The notes: generated by a model not told the origin, from the sequence alone. A DNA stretch of 64,000 bases from Nitrososphaerota archaeon (GCA_009889515.1 WUQR01000139.1:806001-870000); one strand, 5' to 3'; shown: positions 43,222 to 52,377, counted from the stretch's first letter. A program made the numbers and translations.

Positions 43222-43706
43222 GCACCCTAACGGTCCTAACAATTATTAAACTGGTCCACATAGTCAGCGCATCACTATGGGTTGGGGGAATACTCTTCAC
43301 GGTGATTGTTAATAGGCGTTTGAGGAAGACCTACCCTCCTGTTGAGGCCACGAAACTGCTGGGAGTTGTTGGGAGGGCTATTCAGAGACCTATGAGGTAT
43401 TCTCTCTACATAGCCGTTGTAACTGGGCCTCTCCTCCTTCTTACGAGGGGGTTTGGCGTACAGTTGCTTACAAGCTCCCAATTCTATGGGACCCACTTCG
43501 GCGCGATTTTGCTGCTCAAGATGATTTTAGTCGCAGCGGTGCTCCTAATGCTTCCCCTACACTCGAGCCTAGGGAGGAGGCTCTACGAGATGGAGGATGG
43601 CCCTGAATATGCTCGGGAGAGGTTGAAGATGTTGGTGGTTGGGTGGGCTACACTGTATCTGACGCTCGCCATAATAGGGTTGGGCTCACTACTAAGATTC
43701 TCATGA
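43218..43706 (+). CDS. CopD/HemJ-like membrane protein in the hem operon
   Basis: 162 residues with four membrane helices, TTG start overlapping the hemE stop. Helix 1 has 'LVHIVSASLWVGGI' and helix 3 'ILLLKMILVAAVLLMLPLHS' with 'LGRRL'. The pattern of a His with W-x-G-G, then a Lys and a His seven to fifteen residues later and G-R, is close to HemJ, the protoporphyrinogen oxidase of many bacteria; it also fits CopD-type copper proteins. Its place between hemE and a radical SAM gene favours an oxidase in the last part of haem synthesis. Function is inference. Confidence 0.7.
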   Translation: MSTLTVLTIIKLVHIVSASLWVGGILFTVIVNRRLRKTYPPVEATKLLGVVGRAIQRPMRYSLYIAVVTGPLLLLTRGFGVQLLTSSQFYGTHFGAILLLKMILVAAVLLMLPLHSSLGRRLYEMEDGPEYARERLKMLVVGWATLYLTLAIIGLGSLLRFS

Positions 43707-43721
43707 GGTGAATATCGATAT

Positions 43722-44855
43722 ATGAGGATTGAAGACTGGATAAACAGGTTTCATGAAGCACCTCTCCTTGTCTTCTGGGAGTCCACCAAGGCCTGTCCAC
43801 TAGCATGTAAACACTGTCGCGCAGACGCTATACTTAAGCCCCTGCCGGGCGAGCTGACCACAAGTGAGGGGAAAAACCTCATAGAACAGGTAGCTGCCTT
43901 CGGCAACCCGACACCGCTGCTAGTGATAACCGGTGGCGATCCCTTGATGCGGCGAGACCTCTTTGAGCTGATCGACCATGCGCGCTCGAATGGTGTGCCA
44001 GTGGCTGTCTCGCCGGCCGTATCATCAAACCTTTCGAGCGAGATTTTAAAGCAACTCAAGGATGCGGGTGTGAAGAGCATATCCATAAGCCTCGACGGCG
44101 CTACCGCCGAGACACACGAGGAGATGAGGCAGATACCCGGAAACTTCGCAGCAACGGTAGACGCAATATCGAGAGCTGTTAAAGCCGGGCTTTTGGTACA
44201 GGTCAACACGGTCGTCTGGAGGAAGAATCTCAGAGAACTTCCAAGCATAGTGAAACTTATCACTGATCTGGGGATCAGGATTTGGGAAGTTTTCTTCCTA
44301 ATTGTTACTGGACGCGCCGTGAGAGAACTTGACATAACGCCTCAAGAGTATGAGGAGGTAGTTCAGTTCCTAGTCGATGTATCTAGGTATGGCTTGCAGC
44401 TACGCACTGTTGAGGCGCCATTCTTCAGGAGGGCCAAGCTGGAGAGAGCTAATGGAAACGGATATGATGGGCCGCTCTACCGTGAGTTGGTTGAGGGGCT
44501 GCGCTCACTCATGGGTAATCCCACCCGCGCCACCGACCAGACCATACTACCGACAAGAGACGGCTTTGGAATAATTTTCGTCTCCCATAACGGGATCGTT
44601 TATCCCTCAGGCTTCCTACCCTATCCTCTCGGCAACATCAAGGCGAGGAGCCTCGTAGAGATATACAGGATGCATCCCCTACTCGTCAAAATGCGGCAAG
44701 GCATGTTTAGCGGGCGCTGTGGTGTCTGCGAGTATAAGTCGATATGTGGGGGCTCTAGGGCGCGGGCCTATGCCGAATTCGGCGACCCACTAGCCACTGA
44801 CCCAGCCTGCATATATGAGCCGAAGAGCACTGCCGTACAGAGGGTACCGGGCTAG
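43722..44855 (+). CDS. radical SAM/SPASM protein, probable late haem biosynthesis enzyme
   Basis: 377 residues. The radical SAM motif C-x3-C-x2-C is in 'TKACPLACKHCRADA', and 'VITGGDPLMRRDLFEL' follows. A SPASM-type C-terminal Fe-S site is seen in 'CGVCEYKSICGGSRARAYAE' and a final Cys in 'DPACIYEP'. These features are shared with AhbD/NirJ-type enzymes that change tetrapyrrole side chains. With HemE upstream, it may decarboxylate coproporphyrinogen or Fe-coproporphyrin. A GAGGTGA ribosome site precedes ATG 43722. It is the last gene of the hem operon. Confidence 0.82.
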   Translation: MRIEDWINRFHEAPLLVFWESTKACPLACKHCRADAILKPLPGELTTSEGKNLIEQVAAFGNPTPLLVITGGDPLMRRDLFELIDHARSNGVPVAVSPAVSSNLSSEILKQLKDAGVKSISISLDGATAETHEEMRQIPGNFAATVDAISRAVKAGLLVQVNTVVWRKNLRELPSIVKLITDLGIRIWEVFFLIVTGRAVRELDITPQEYEEVVQFLVDVSRYGLQLRTVEAPFFRRAKLERANGNGYDGPLYRELVEGLRSLMGNPTRATDQTILPTRDGFGIIFVSHNGIVYPSGFLPYPLGNIKARSLVEIYRMHPLLVKMRQGMFSGRCGVCEYKSICGGSRARAYAEFGDPLATDPACIYEPKSTAVQRVPG

Positions 44856-44885
44856 GTTTCCAGTAAAACCTCCAAGCTAGGCGTG

Positions 44886-45164
44886 TTATCTAAAACGGTA
44901 GTTCGCCTCTAGCTGACGGTAAAGTTCTTCACTGCAGATGAACGTGAATTGGGGAAGACCTTCAACCTTAATTTTTCCATCTATCACGATGGTTGGTACA
45001 CATCTAATACCGTATTCGCGAATCTTGGCCCGGATAGAGTCGTAGCTTGTTGCCAAGTCATATATGTCGAGCCTGCAGCCGGCACACTTGCCCACCTCCA
45101 ACATGTTGCGCACCTCCTCACACAGCGGGCATCCTCCCATGAAGAGCTCAATGTGATGCGGCAC
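44886..45164 (-). CDS. small thioredoxin/glutaredoxin-like protein
   Basis: 92 residues with a thioredoxin-like fold: 'IELFMGGCPLCEEVRNML' carries a CPLC active site, and 'GIRCVPTIVIDGKI' holds the cis-proline with a Cys before it. A second pair, 'KCAGCRLD', lies between. It may reduce disulfides or bind a soft metal such as Hg or Cu. GTG start. It lies 46 bases downstream of the aldo/keto reductase on the same strand. Confidence 0.78.
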   Translation of the reverse strand: MPHHIELFMGGCPLCEEVRNMLEVGKCAGCRLDIYDLATSYDSIRAKIREYGIRCVPTIVIDGKIKVEGLPQFTFICSEELYRQLEANYRFR

Positions 45165-45210
45165 GTACCTTCAATGCATGTCTGGTCATATATCTTTTCG
45201 CTCGCCGCTG

Positions 45211-46236
45211 TCAGCGGGTGGTTGGCTGTGTTATGTGGATGACTGGTTTAGGCCTGTAGGGCTCCTCCAAGTATTTTATCTCCTCGTCTGTCAGCTTGAT
45301 TTCAAGAGAACCTACCGCTTCTTCGAGGTGCTCCACTTTGCTAGTACCAATTATTATGGATGTGACGCCTTTGTGGATGAGCCAAGCCAAGGCTATCTGG
45401 GATGGCTTTACGCCCTTACGTTCAGCTACCTCGATAACTCTTCTCACAATCTCCGCGTTTTCCGGCGGTTCTATGTATGCCTTGTAGGCGTAGAAGCCTG
45501 TCTCGGGCTTGAGACGGTCAGGCGCATCAGGGCCTACTACGAGCTTTCCGTCCCTGTAGAATCTGCCCGAGAGGACACCAACAGCGGTTGGGCTATAAAC
45601 CATGTATCCAATGTTGTGAGCCTTGCAGAACGGGATCATTTCTCGTTCCTCCTCCCTGTAGAGGAGGTTGTAGGGCGTCTGGGTGCTTGTGAATTTCTCA
45701 TAGCCCTTTAGCTCGGCGATGAAGAAGGCTTTTGCGAACTGCCACGTCCACATGCTTGATCCTCCGATGTATCTTACGAGGCCTTGTCTAACTAGGTCTG
45801 TGAGGGTTGCGAGGGTCTCTTCAATCGGTGTCTCCGGGTCCCACCTGTGCGTCTGGTAGAGATCAACATAGTCAGTCTTAAGTCTGCGGAGAGAGTCTTT
45901 AATCTGTTTCATTATGTGTTTCCGCGACAACCCCCTGTCGTTAGGCTTGTCGCTCATTGGGAAGAATACCTTCGTCGCCACTACTGCGTCATCCCTCCTG
46001 CCTTGGAGGAACTCGCCTAGGATCTCCTCTGACAGGCCCGCGGAGTAGACGTTTGCCGTGTCATAGAAGTTTATCCCGAGGTCCCACGCCCTATTCAGCA
46101 CTTTGAATGCCTCCTCTTTACCTACAATCCATCCCCCACCTCCCATTGGCTGACGTTTGGGATCGCCGAACGACATACAGCCTACACAGATTCTTGAGAC
46201 TTTAAGCCCAGACCATCCTAGACGTACGTACTCCAT
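45211..46236 (-). CDS. aldo/keto reductase
   Basis: 341 residues of the AKR fold: 'VSRICVGCMSFGDPKRQP', 'GINFYDTANVYSAGLSEEIL' (Asp, Tyr), the Lys in 'VVATKVFFP', and His in 'LYQTHRWDPETPIEE'. The C-terminal 'IIIGTSKVEHLEEAVGSL' binds NADPH. It reduces aldehydes or ketones of unknown type, probably sugars, since sugar enzymes follow. No transmembrane segments. Confidence 0.9.
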   Translation of the reverse strand: MEYVRLGWSGLKVSRICVGCMSFGDPKRQPMGGGGWIVGKEEAFKVLNRAWDLGINFYDTANVYSAGLSEEILGEFLQGRRDDAVVATKVFFPMSDKPNDRGLSRKHIMKQIKDSLRRLKTDYVDLYQTHRWDPETPIEETLATLTDLVRQGLVRYIGGSSMWTWQFAKAFFIAELKGYEKFTSTQTPYNLLYREEEREMIPFCKAHNIGYMVYSPTAVGVLSGRFYRDGKLVVGPDAPDRLKPETGFYAYKAYIEPPENAEIVRRVIEVAERKGVKPSQIALAWLIHKGVTSIIIGTSKVEHLEEAVGSLEIKLTDEEIKYLEEPYRPKPVIHITQPTTR

Positions 46237-46406
46237 GCCAGTTAGTCCTTTCCATTCCGCTTATAAAGATTAACGGCTCCTAGTCAGAATTCTACAAACA
46301 CATGCATAACTATAATCGGTGTGGGCTCAACTCTGTGTGGCTGTGCTGTAAACAGGATGTGGGTGGGGGAGGATTTATCACTGGCCTTTAGTGTCTTGTT
46401 CACGAC

Positions 46407-47444
46407 TTGGATAGGGTTGGCTTTGCAGTATTAGGTGCTGGGGTTATCGGACAGGTCCATGCGAGAAACATCTCGATGCTTGAGAATTGCAGGCTCATAG
46501 CGGTGGCAGATCAGGTGAGGGAGAGGGCGGAGCTCGTTGGAAAGCAGTTTGGCGCCAAGGCTTACACCTCGATAGACGAGGTGGTTAAAGACCCGGAGGT
46601 GGAGGCCGTGGTGGTTGCGACTCCCTCATACCTCCACGCACCTCAGACACTCTACGCCCTCCAACACGGCAAACATGTTCTGGTAGAGAAGCCTATGGCC
46701 ACGACGCTCAGGGGGGCGCGCCTAATCTCTAAGACAGCAGAGGATATGGGGCTCAGACTGGGGGTTGTTTTTCAGGAGAGGTATCTCGAGGCTGCGAGGC
46801 GTCTTAAGGAGCTGGTCTCAAACGGCGGCCTGGGGAAGGTCTACCTGATTGAGGCAGAGCTTAAGTGGTGGAGGGGTGAGGCCGAATATTACAGGTCGGA
46901 CGAGGTCGCGCGGAGTTGGAGGGGTTATTGGGAGACGGAGGGTGGCGGGGTCTTGATGAACCAGGCAATACACACGCTAGACCTGGTTCTCTGGCTCGGC
47001 GGAGATGTTGAGGAGGTTTCGGGATTCATATCCAACGCAGCGCATCCCTCGATAGAGGTTGAGGATGTGGCCGCTGCAGCAATAAGGTTCCGAAGCGGGG
47101 CTCTCGGAACAATCTCCGCAACAGTGAACATGCGGCCGACCAACAGGCAGTATCGGAAGATACGAGTATTCGGCACCAAGGGGTCCGCCGAGATACATGA
47201 CCTCTCCCTTAGAGTATGGACGGATGAGGGTGAGGCCCAGGTCGACGGTAGCGGAATAGCGTTTGGAGACCTCCATAGGGCATTACTAGCGGATTTCGCC
47301 GAGTGTGTAAAGAGTGGGAGAGAGTTTCCAGTTAGTGGTGGGGAGGGTATTAAGAGCATCGAGCTTATCAAGGCTATTTATCTGAGCTCCGAGAGGGGTG
47401 TGAAGGTTTCTCTACCTCTCGAGCGGGGTGATGGCCCTCTATGA
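46407..47444 (+). CDS. Gfo/Idh/MocA family oxidoreductase
   Basis: 345 residues from TTG 46407. The Rossmann motif is 'FAVLGAGVIGQVHARNI' and the catalytic segment 'HVLVEKPMATTL'. The C-terminal alpha/beta domain has 'GGGVLMNQAIHTLDLVLWLG' with the His of the active site. It oxidises or reduces a sugar or inositol with NAD(P). It overlaps the isomerase that follows by four bases, so the three genes 46407-49020 form a sugar-catabolic operon. Confidence 0.88.
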   Translation: MDRVGFAVLGAGVIGQVHARNISMLENCRLIAVADQVRERAELVGKQFGAKAYTSIDEVVKDPEVEAVVVATPSYLHAPQTLYALQHGKHVLVEKPMATTLRGARLISKTAEDMGLRLGVVFQERYLEAARRLKELVSNGGLGKVYLIEAELKWWRGEAEYYRSDEVARSWRGYWETEGGGVLMNQAIHTLDLVLWLGGDVEEVSGFISNAAHPSIEVEDVAAAAIRFRSGALGTISATVNMRPTNRQYRKIRVFGTKGSAEIHDLSLRVWTDEGEAQVDGSGIAFGDLHRALLADFAECVKSGREFPVSGGEGIKSIELIKAIYLSSERGVKVSLPLERGDGPL

Positions 47445-48214
47445 GGCTGTGTTTCACGAGCCTGGCCTATCCTGAGCTAGGCTTGGCTGAGGTTTTGGAG
47501 CGGGCGGTCACCATGGGTTTTGACGGAGTCGAGCTCAGAGTTGCTGACGACGGAGTCCACTTAAAGCCTGTCTCGCCTATTCCGCGACAACAGCTGGAGC
47601 TCCTAAAGTCCTACAACCTTCCAGTCCCAGTCCTCTCGAGTTATCTCAGGCTCTCCGAAATACATAGTGGTGAAAAAAGTCCGGTCTTCTCTCTTGGGAA
47701 TAATTTGGTCAAACTTGCTGCCGAGATTGGCGCATCGGGCTTAAGGGTTTATGGTGGCGAGTTTCCGAAGAGCCCCGAGGCGGTAGTTAATGGCTACAAG
47801 CTGCTAGCCCGGATGGCGGGGGACTATGGTGTCAAAATATTGATTGAGACCCATGACCATCTAGCGGATACTTCTAACATCGCGGAGCTGCTACGCCTCT
47901 CGGACGAGCCTTTATTCCTCTACGACCCGGCAAACATAATCTTCGCCGGTGGTTCGCATGGTGAGGCGTTTAAGCTGTTGGCAGGTCGGATATGTCATGT
48001 GCACTTGAAGGACTTTGTGGTAAGGGAGGGGAGGAGGGTTTTTACGCCTCCCGGTGAAGGCGTTGTCCCCCTAGGAGAAATAGTCTCCGACCTCAAAAGG
48101 TCAGGATATACTGGCTATATCTCCGTGGAGTGGGAGAGGTTCTGGCACAGAGACCTACCAAGCGGAGATTATATCCTTCCCCTCTATCGCGACCATCTGA
48201 GGCGGCTGTTATGA
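47441..48214 (+). CDS. sugar phosphate isomerase/epimerase family protein (copy 1)
   Basis: 257 residues of the xylose isomerase-like TIM barrel. Metal ligands appear in 'KILIETHDHLADT' (Glu), 'FLYDPANII' (Asp), 'ICHVHLKDF' (His) and 'GYISVEWERFW' (Glu). It probably acts on a keto-sugar made by the dehydrogenase upstream. It ends in an ATGA overlap with the second copy. Confidence 0.85.
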   Translation: MRLCFTSLAYPELGLAEVLERAVTMGFDGVELRVADDGVHLKPVSPIPRQQLELLKSYNLPVPVLSSYLRLSEIHSGEKSPVFSLGNNLVKLAAEIGASGLRVYGGEFPKSPEAVVNGYKLLARMAGDYGVKILIETHDHLADTSNIAELLRLSDEPLFLYDPANIIFAGGSHGEAFKLLAGRICHVHLKDFVVREGRRVFTPPGEGVVPLGEIVSDLKRSGYTGYISVEWERFWHRDLPSGDYILPLYRDHLRRLL

Positions 48215-49020
48215 AGCTCGGAATAATCTCTGACGAGATATCGCAGGACCCAGACCACGCGTTCAAGATAGCGAAGCGCCTCGGAGCATCGCACGTCGAG
48301 ATACGCGACGTGTGGGGCAAGAATGTCTGTGGACTAAGCGAGAATGAAGTCCTCGAACTCAAGAAGATTGCCCAGAGGCACGGGCTTGAGATCTCAAATA
48401 TAGACTCCTACGCCTTCAAAAACTATATCGACGACAGGGAAGGACATGCCCAAAGCCTAAGGACCCTTAAGAGGGCGATAGAGCTCACAAAGCTGCTTGA
48501 CCTAAGATTCACGAGGATATTCACCTTCTGGTGGCAAGGAGGGCTTGCCAGGCATCTCGACCGTATAGCTGAGCTTCTCAGCCCTGCCCTAGACTTGGCT
48601 GCAGACGAGGGTGTTGTGCTCGCAGTCGAGAACGAGTATAGCTGCATGGTTGGGACTGGGGGTGAGACTAGGATTCTCCTCGATAAGATGAGGAGCCAGT
48701 GGCTGAAAGTGCTATGGGACCCCGGGAATGCCTTCTTCGCGAGGGAGGAGCCCTACCCACAGGGCTACGAGCATGTGAAAGGAGACATAGTCCACGTCCA
48801 CCTGAAGGATGCTGCGGTGGAGAATGGTGCATTCAAGTTTAAGCCCATTGGGGCCGGCATGATAGACTATTTCGGGCAGCTCCGGGAGCTGGGGAGAACA
48901 TTTGACGGCGTTGTCTCGCTCGAGACACATTATATTCCGCCGGGCGGGAAAAGGGAGGATGGTACAGTTGAGTCTTTCAACGGTCTCCTCAGAATTCTCC
49001 AAAGCCTAAAGGATGGCTGA
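48211..49020 (+). CDS. sugar phosphate isomerase/epimerase family protein (copy 2)
   Basis: 269 residues from ATG 48211, overlapping the stop of copy 1. It starts 'LGIISDEISQDPDHAFKIAK' and has metal ligands in 'VLAVENEYSC', 'VLWDPGNAFF', 'DIVHVHLKDA' and 'GVVSLETHYIP'. The two copies share only the fold, so they are likely to act on successive sugars. Earlier in-frame starts lie inside copy 1 and are not needed. Confidence 0.87.
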   Translation: MKLGIISDEISQDPDHAFKIAKRLGASHVEIRDVWGKNVCGLSENEVLELKKIAQRHGLEISNIDSYAFKNYIDDREGHAQSLRTLKRAIELTKLLDLRFTRIFTFWWQGGLARHLDRIAELLSPALDLAADEGVVLAVENEYSCMVGTGGETRILLDKMRSQWLKVLWDPGNAFFAREEPYPQGYEHVKGDIVHVHLKDAAVENGAFKFKPIGAGMIDYFGQLRELGRTFDGVVSLETHYIPPGGKREDGTVESFNGLLRILQSLKDG

Positions 49021-49023
49021 ACA

Positions 49024-50256
49024 CTACTTTCTAGAGAGGAGCTGTCTGAGCCCATCCAAATATGCCTCCCTGTCCTCAAGGCCTCTCCCCCTAAGTGGTC
49101 TCCGGGCCCCATAGCAGGCTGCGCCTAGCGCGTAAATTGGCTCAACACCACTCGCTAGGAAGGCTGCAGAGAGTGAGGTAACAACGCCAAGGACATATTT
49201 TGAGCTGACAGGTGGCTCGATCCAGTTGGACTTCAGGCTAACGCCGTCTGAGATGGAGTCCCAGCCGCCGACGAGGTAGACAGGCTTCCCCAGCTTCTTC
49301 GAGAGGCTGGCCGCGTCCACCCCCGCTTGGTCTTGGAGGGGCTTTACTACGGCTCTAAGACCCTCCATACCCTCAGCAGCGCCGTAGCCTGCCAACACGC
49401 CGTCCACACTTACAGCCAGCCCCTCTTCCAGCCACCCCATTCTAGGCTCCACGCCAAGTATTCTCAAGGCGTCAACCGCTCCTTGAGCCTCCTCACCCCC
49501 ACCCATCACACTCGCTGATGAAGGATGTCTCAGCCTAGTAAGGGTGTAGGCTAGGTCGCCCGGGCCGGCTATGGCCTCTGCGTCGGGCGGTGCACCGATC
49601 GGCTCGACGTAGGTCTTGCCAGACAGTTCGGGTTGGAGAGTCACGAATGGTTTAGCTCCATGGAGTGTAATCGTGATATTCGGCCTGACTGTTACTGTGT
49701 ATCTGCCCGTGTCCGGGTCCATGCCTGATGGGACGTCTATGGAGAAGACCCTAGCCCCTGAGGAGTTGATGAGGTTGATGGCCGTCCTGTAGGGCTCTCT
49801 AACCTCACCCCTGACACCTGTCCCGAATATGCCGTCTATAATGATGTCTGCGTCTCTGAAGAGCTGCTGGATACGTTGGAGACCCTCAAGCGTGTCCGCG
49901 ACATAATAGTCGATTGTCCGCCTCATTCTGCATATCGCCTCCCAGTTGGCCGCCGCTTCGGAGGTTCTTATCTGGTCTGGCCTAGCCAGCAGGATAACAG
50001 CCAGTCTAGCAACCCTGCCTGCCAAGTGGCGCGCAGCAACAAAGGCGTCTCCACCATTATTACCAGGCCCGGCGACGACTAGTACTTTGGCCGACGCGAG
50101 GTCCGGTGATTCCCCAGCCACGACCCTAGCCACCGCAGCACCCGCGTTCTCCATTAGAAGTCTCCTATCGACACCAAGGTATGCAGAGTTCTCATCGATT
50201 ATTCCTATCTCGTAGCCCCTGTACAGCCGGCCCGAAAGCAGCCTCTTCTCTCCCAC
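49024..50256 (-). CDS. nnrE: NAD(P)HX epimerase domain protein with reduced second domain (Nnr-like)
   Basis: 410 residues. The first 220 form the YjeF_N epimerase: 'LMENAGAAVARVV', 'VVAGPGNNGGDAFVAARHL', 'DIIIDGIFGTGVRG' and 'SIDVPSGMDPDTG'. It repairs damaged NADH and NADPH hydrates. The last 180 residues stand where the NnrD dehydratase domain should be (about 280 residues in bifunctional proteins), but the ATP/ADP-site motifs, including the G-x-G-D segment, are not visible. The second function is probably lost or changed. It converges with the isomerase gene, three bases apart. Confidence 0.8.
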   Translation of the reverse strand: MGEKRLLSGRLYRGYEIGIIDENSAYLGVDRRLLMENAGAAVARVVAGESPDLASAKVLVVAGPGNNGGDAFVAARHLAGRVARLAVILLARPDQIRTSEAAANWEAICRMRRTIDYYVADTLEGLQRIQQLFRDADIIIDGIFGTGVRGEVREPYRTAINLINSSGARVFSIDVPSGMDPDTGRYTVTVRPNITITLHGAKPFVTLQPELSGKTYVEPIGAPPDAEAIAGPGDLAYTLTRLRHPSSASVMGGGEEAQGAVDALRILGVEPRMGWLEEGLAVSVDGVLAGYGAAEGMEGLRAVVKPLQDQAGVDAASLSKKLGKPVYLVGGWDSISDGVSLKSNWIEPPVSSKYVLGVVTSLSAAFLASGVEPIYALGAACYGARRPLRGRGLEDREAYLDGLRQLLSRK

Positions 50257-50312
50257 AAACCCCTCATAGACTGACAGGGTCTAAAACCTTATCCGCGAAA
50301 ACGGGCGTCTAT

Positions 50313-51002
50313 CTACTTTGGGGCCGTGGCGCCGGACCTAGCCTTGTTCCGCCTCAGGGCAAGTATCTCTGATAGATTCGCAAGAACAGCCCTCACCCCA
50401 CCTCTCTCAAGATGATTTGCAAGCAGCTCCCAGTCCACCCGCAAGATGATGATTGTTATCACCACCAGCACGACTATCGAGATGATGGTTGCACCGGGGC
50501 CTCCATTCAAAAGCATGTCTAAAACCTCCATGTAGGTCCGTCCCAGATATGCGACTAAGATTGCCAAGAGAATCTTACCCGCCGCGCTATAAAGCATGAA
50601 TTTTGCGAAGGAGTATCTAGTCATGCCGATGGGTATGTAGTAGACGTCGTCGGGGAGCGGCGTAAGGGCGAAGATGAAGACCCCTATCGCGCCATACCTA
50701 CCAATCAGCCTGTTGAGTGCATCCATGCTCCGCCTCCTCTCCTGTCCAAGAAACCGATACCCCAACCTGCCAAGTAGGTAGGAGGTTATCTTTCCAATTG
50801 CTCCGCCAAGGCCCGAGACAAGTCCGAGGAGAAAAGGGTCGAGGACGCCCGAGAGTATAACTACTATGAATAGATAGGGGAGGGGGAGGAAGGGTATCGC
50901 GCTCCCAGCCAACGAGAGGAGGAAGACACCCGGGTACCCGTTCCTGACAGCGTAGATTTCAAGCTGCTTGAAGAAGTCGCTCAGCACTGTGAAGTCAGGC
51001 AC
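50313..51002 (-). CDS. DedA/VTT-domain membrane protein
   Basis: 229 residues with five or so membrane helices. The VTT (SNARE-associated) domain shows in 'SAIPFLPLPYLFIVVILSGV', 'LGGAIGKITSYLLGRLGYRF' and 'FALTPLPDDVYYIPIGMTRY'. Such proteins help move lipids between membrane leaflets, including polyprenyl phosphates. It overlaps the phosphohexomutase by eight bases, which could reflect a link to sugar-lipid or surface glycan synthesis. That link is inference. Confidence 0.83.
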   Translation of the reverse strand: MPDFTVLSDFFKQLEIYAVRNGYPGVFLLSLAGSAIPFLPLPYLFIVVILSGVLDPFLLGLVSGLGGAIGKITSYLLGRLGYRFLGQERRRSMDALNRLIGRYGAIGVFIFALTPLPDDVYYIPIGMTRYSFAKFMLYSAAGKILLAILVAYLGRTYMEVLDMLLNGGPGATIISIVVLVVITIIILRVDWELLANHLERGGVRAVLANLSEILALRRNKARSGATAPK

Positions 51003-52353
51003 TCGGTTTCAGCACCTCTTTGATAGCCTCTTCCGCCATCAGGATAAGCTTGTTAAGACCGTCTGGCGTCGTCGACTCTGCAGTATACTTCACCTGCGGC
51101 ATTGTATTGGATGGTCTGACAAGCACCCAGCCATCCCTGAAGAACGCCTTTACGCCATCTATGTCTATGACTCTTTGGGCCTTGGGTCGTAGAATCTCAG
51201 CAACCTTCTCGACAACTCTCTGCTTCAGCTCGTCAGGAACCTCAATGACTCTGATGCTTGTAGCGTAGTATCTTGGGAGGCTGTCCACCAGCTTGGATAG
51301 TGGCTGGTCGAGCCTCGAGACGAGTTCAGCCATCTTAGCTACGGCGTATAGGCCGTCGTCAAATCCATGGAGTTCTGAGAAGTAGATGTGGTTGCTCTTC
51401 TCACCGCCTATGACAGCCCCAACCTCCCTGACCTTGCTGAGCATGAAGGCGCGGCCTGTCCTGCAGAGAACCGGCTCGAATCCAAGCCTCAAGCCTACTT
51501 CCTCCACCACAGAACTGCAGCTCACGTCATAGACTATTCTACCCCTTTTATCGAGTCCGTGGAGGAAGACAGTGAGTGTAAGGTCGCCCTCAAGGAACCG
51601 GCCCCTGTCGTCAACGAACACGGAGCGGTCGGCGTCTCCGTCGAGTCCAGCCCCCAGGTCCGCAACCCCACGCCTCATGGATTCAGCGAGCTGTTTTAGA
51701 GTCTCGGGAGTCGGCTCAGGCAGGTGGGCTGGGAAACGACCGTCAGGCTCCTCGTTAAGGGCTGTCAGATCGCATCCGATCTCTCTCAAAAGCCTCGGAC
51801 CTATTATTCCTGCCGCTCCGTTTGAGAAGTCCACAAGCAGTCTAACCCTCCTCCGAAGCTTTACAAGACCCTTAATCCTCTCGATGTAATGCGTGGTTAT
51901 GTCTACCTTCTCCGCCTCGGCTTTCCGGGGCCTGCCTGCCTTAACCTCCTCGAAGAATATTTTCTTGAGTGTGCTCATCCCGCGCACTTCTGATACAGTC
52001 TCGCCATCACCCAGCACCAGCTTGAATCCATTCCACTCGGGCGGGTTGTGGCTCGCAGTCACCTGTACTCCACCACTGTAGCCCAATTCAACGACGCCGA
52101 GGTATAGGACAGGAGTAGGGACCATGCCTGCATCTCGGACTTCGAGCCCTCCGTCGAGGAGGCCTGCAGTCAGTGCTTGTGAGAGGGCTGGGCCGCTGAG
52201 CCTGACATCCCTCCCGACCAAGACCTTGCCTTCGCCGCCGAGCATCTTCGCAAAGGATAGGCCAACGCGATAGGCTACGGTCTCGTCCAAGTCTGCAGGA
52301 TATCTTCCACGGATGTCGTATGCCCTGAAGATCGCCTGGCTTGCCTCTCTCAA
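50995..52353 (-). CDS. phosphomannomutase/phosphoglucomutase family protein
   Basis: 452 residues of the alpha-D-phosphohexomutase family: 'FRAYDIRGRYPADLDE', the phosphoserine loop 'QVTASHNPPEWNGFK', the metal loop 'GLDGDADRSVF' and the sugar loop 'IGGEKSNHIYF'. In the last domain the phosphate-binding loop reads 'VRPSNTMPQVKY', with Met where most members have Glu after SNT. It interconverts hexose 1- and 6-phosphates for glycan synthesis. Specificity for mannose, glucose or glucosamine cannot be fixed. Confidence 0.88.
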   Translation of the reverse strand: MREASQAIFRAYDIRGRYPADLDETVAYRVGLSFAKMLGGEGKVLVGRDVRLSGPALSQALTAGLLDGGLEVRDAGMVPTPVLYLGVVELGYSGGVQVTASHNPPEWNGFKLVLGDGETVSEVRGMSTLKKIFFEEVKAGRPRKAEAEKVDITTHYIERIKGLVKLRRRVRLLVDFSNGAAGIIGPRLLREIGCDLTALNEEPDGRFPAHLPEPTPETLKQLAESMRRGVADLGAGLDGDADRSVFVDDRGRFLEGDLTLTVFLHGLDKRGRIVYDVSCSSVVEEVGLRLGFEPVLCRTGRAFMLSKVREVGAVIGGEKSNHIYFSELHGFDDGLYAVAKMAELVSRLDQPLSKLVDSLPRYYATSIRVIEVPDELKQRVVEKVAEILRPKAQRVIDIDGVKAFFRDGWVLVRPSNTMPQVKYTAESTTPDGLNKLILMAEEAIKEVLKPSA

Positions 52354-52377
52354 CCTACAATACTCGCGGCCTGCCTT

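Noticed and set aside
43218-43706. Plain copper-resistance CopD protein
   Set aside because: The hem operon position and the Lys/His/GR pattern fit a haem role better, though a CopD relation at the family level is kept as an alternative.
45178-45711. 177-residue plus-strand ORF over the aldo/keto reductase
   Set aside because: The minus-strand AKR has all catalytic motifs, so this is a shadow.
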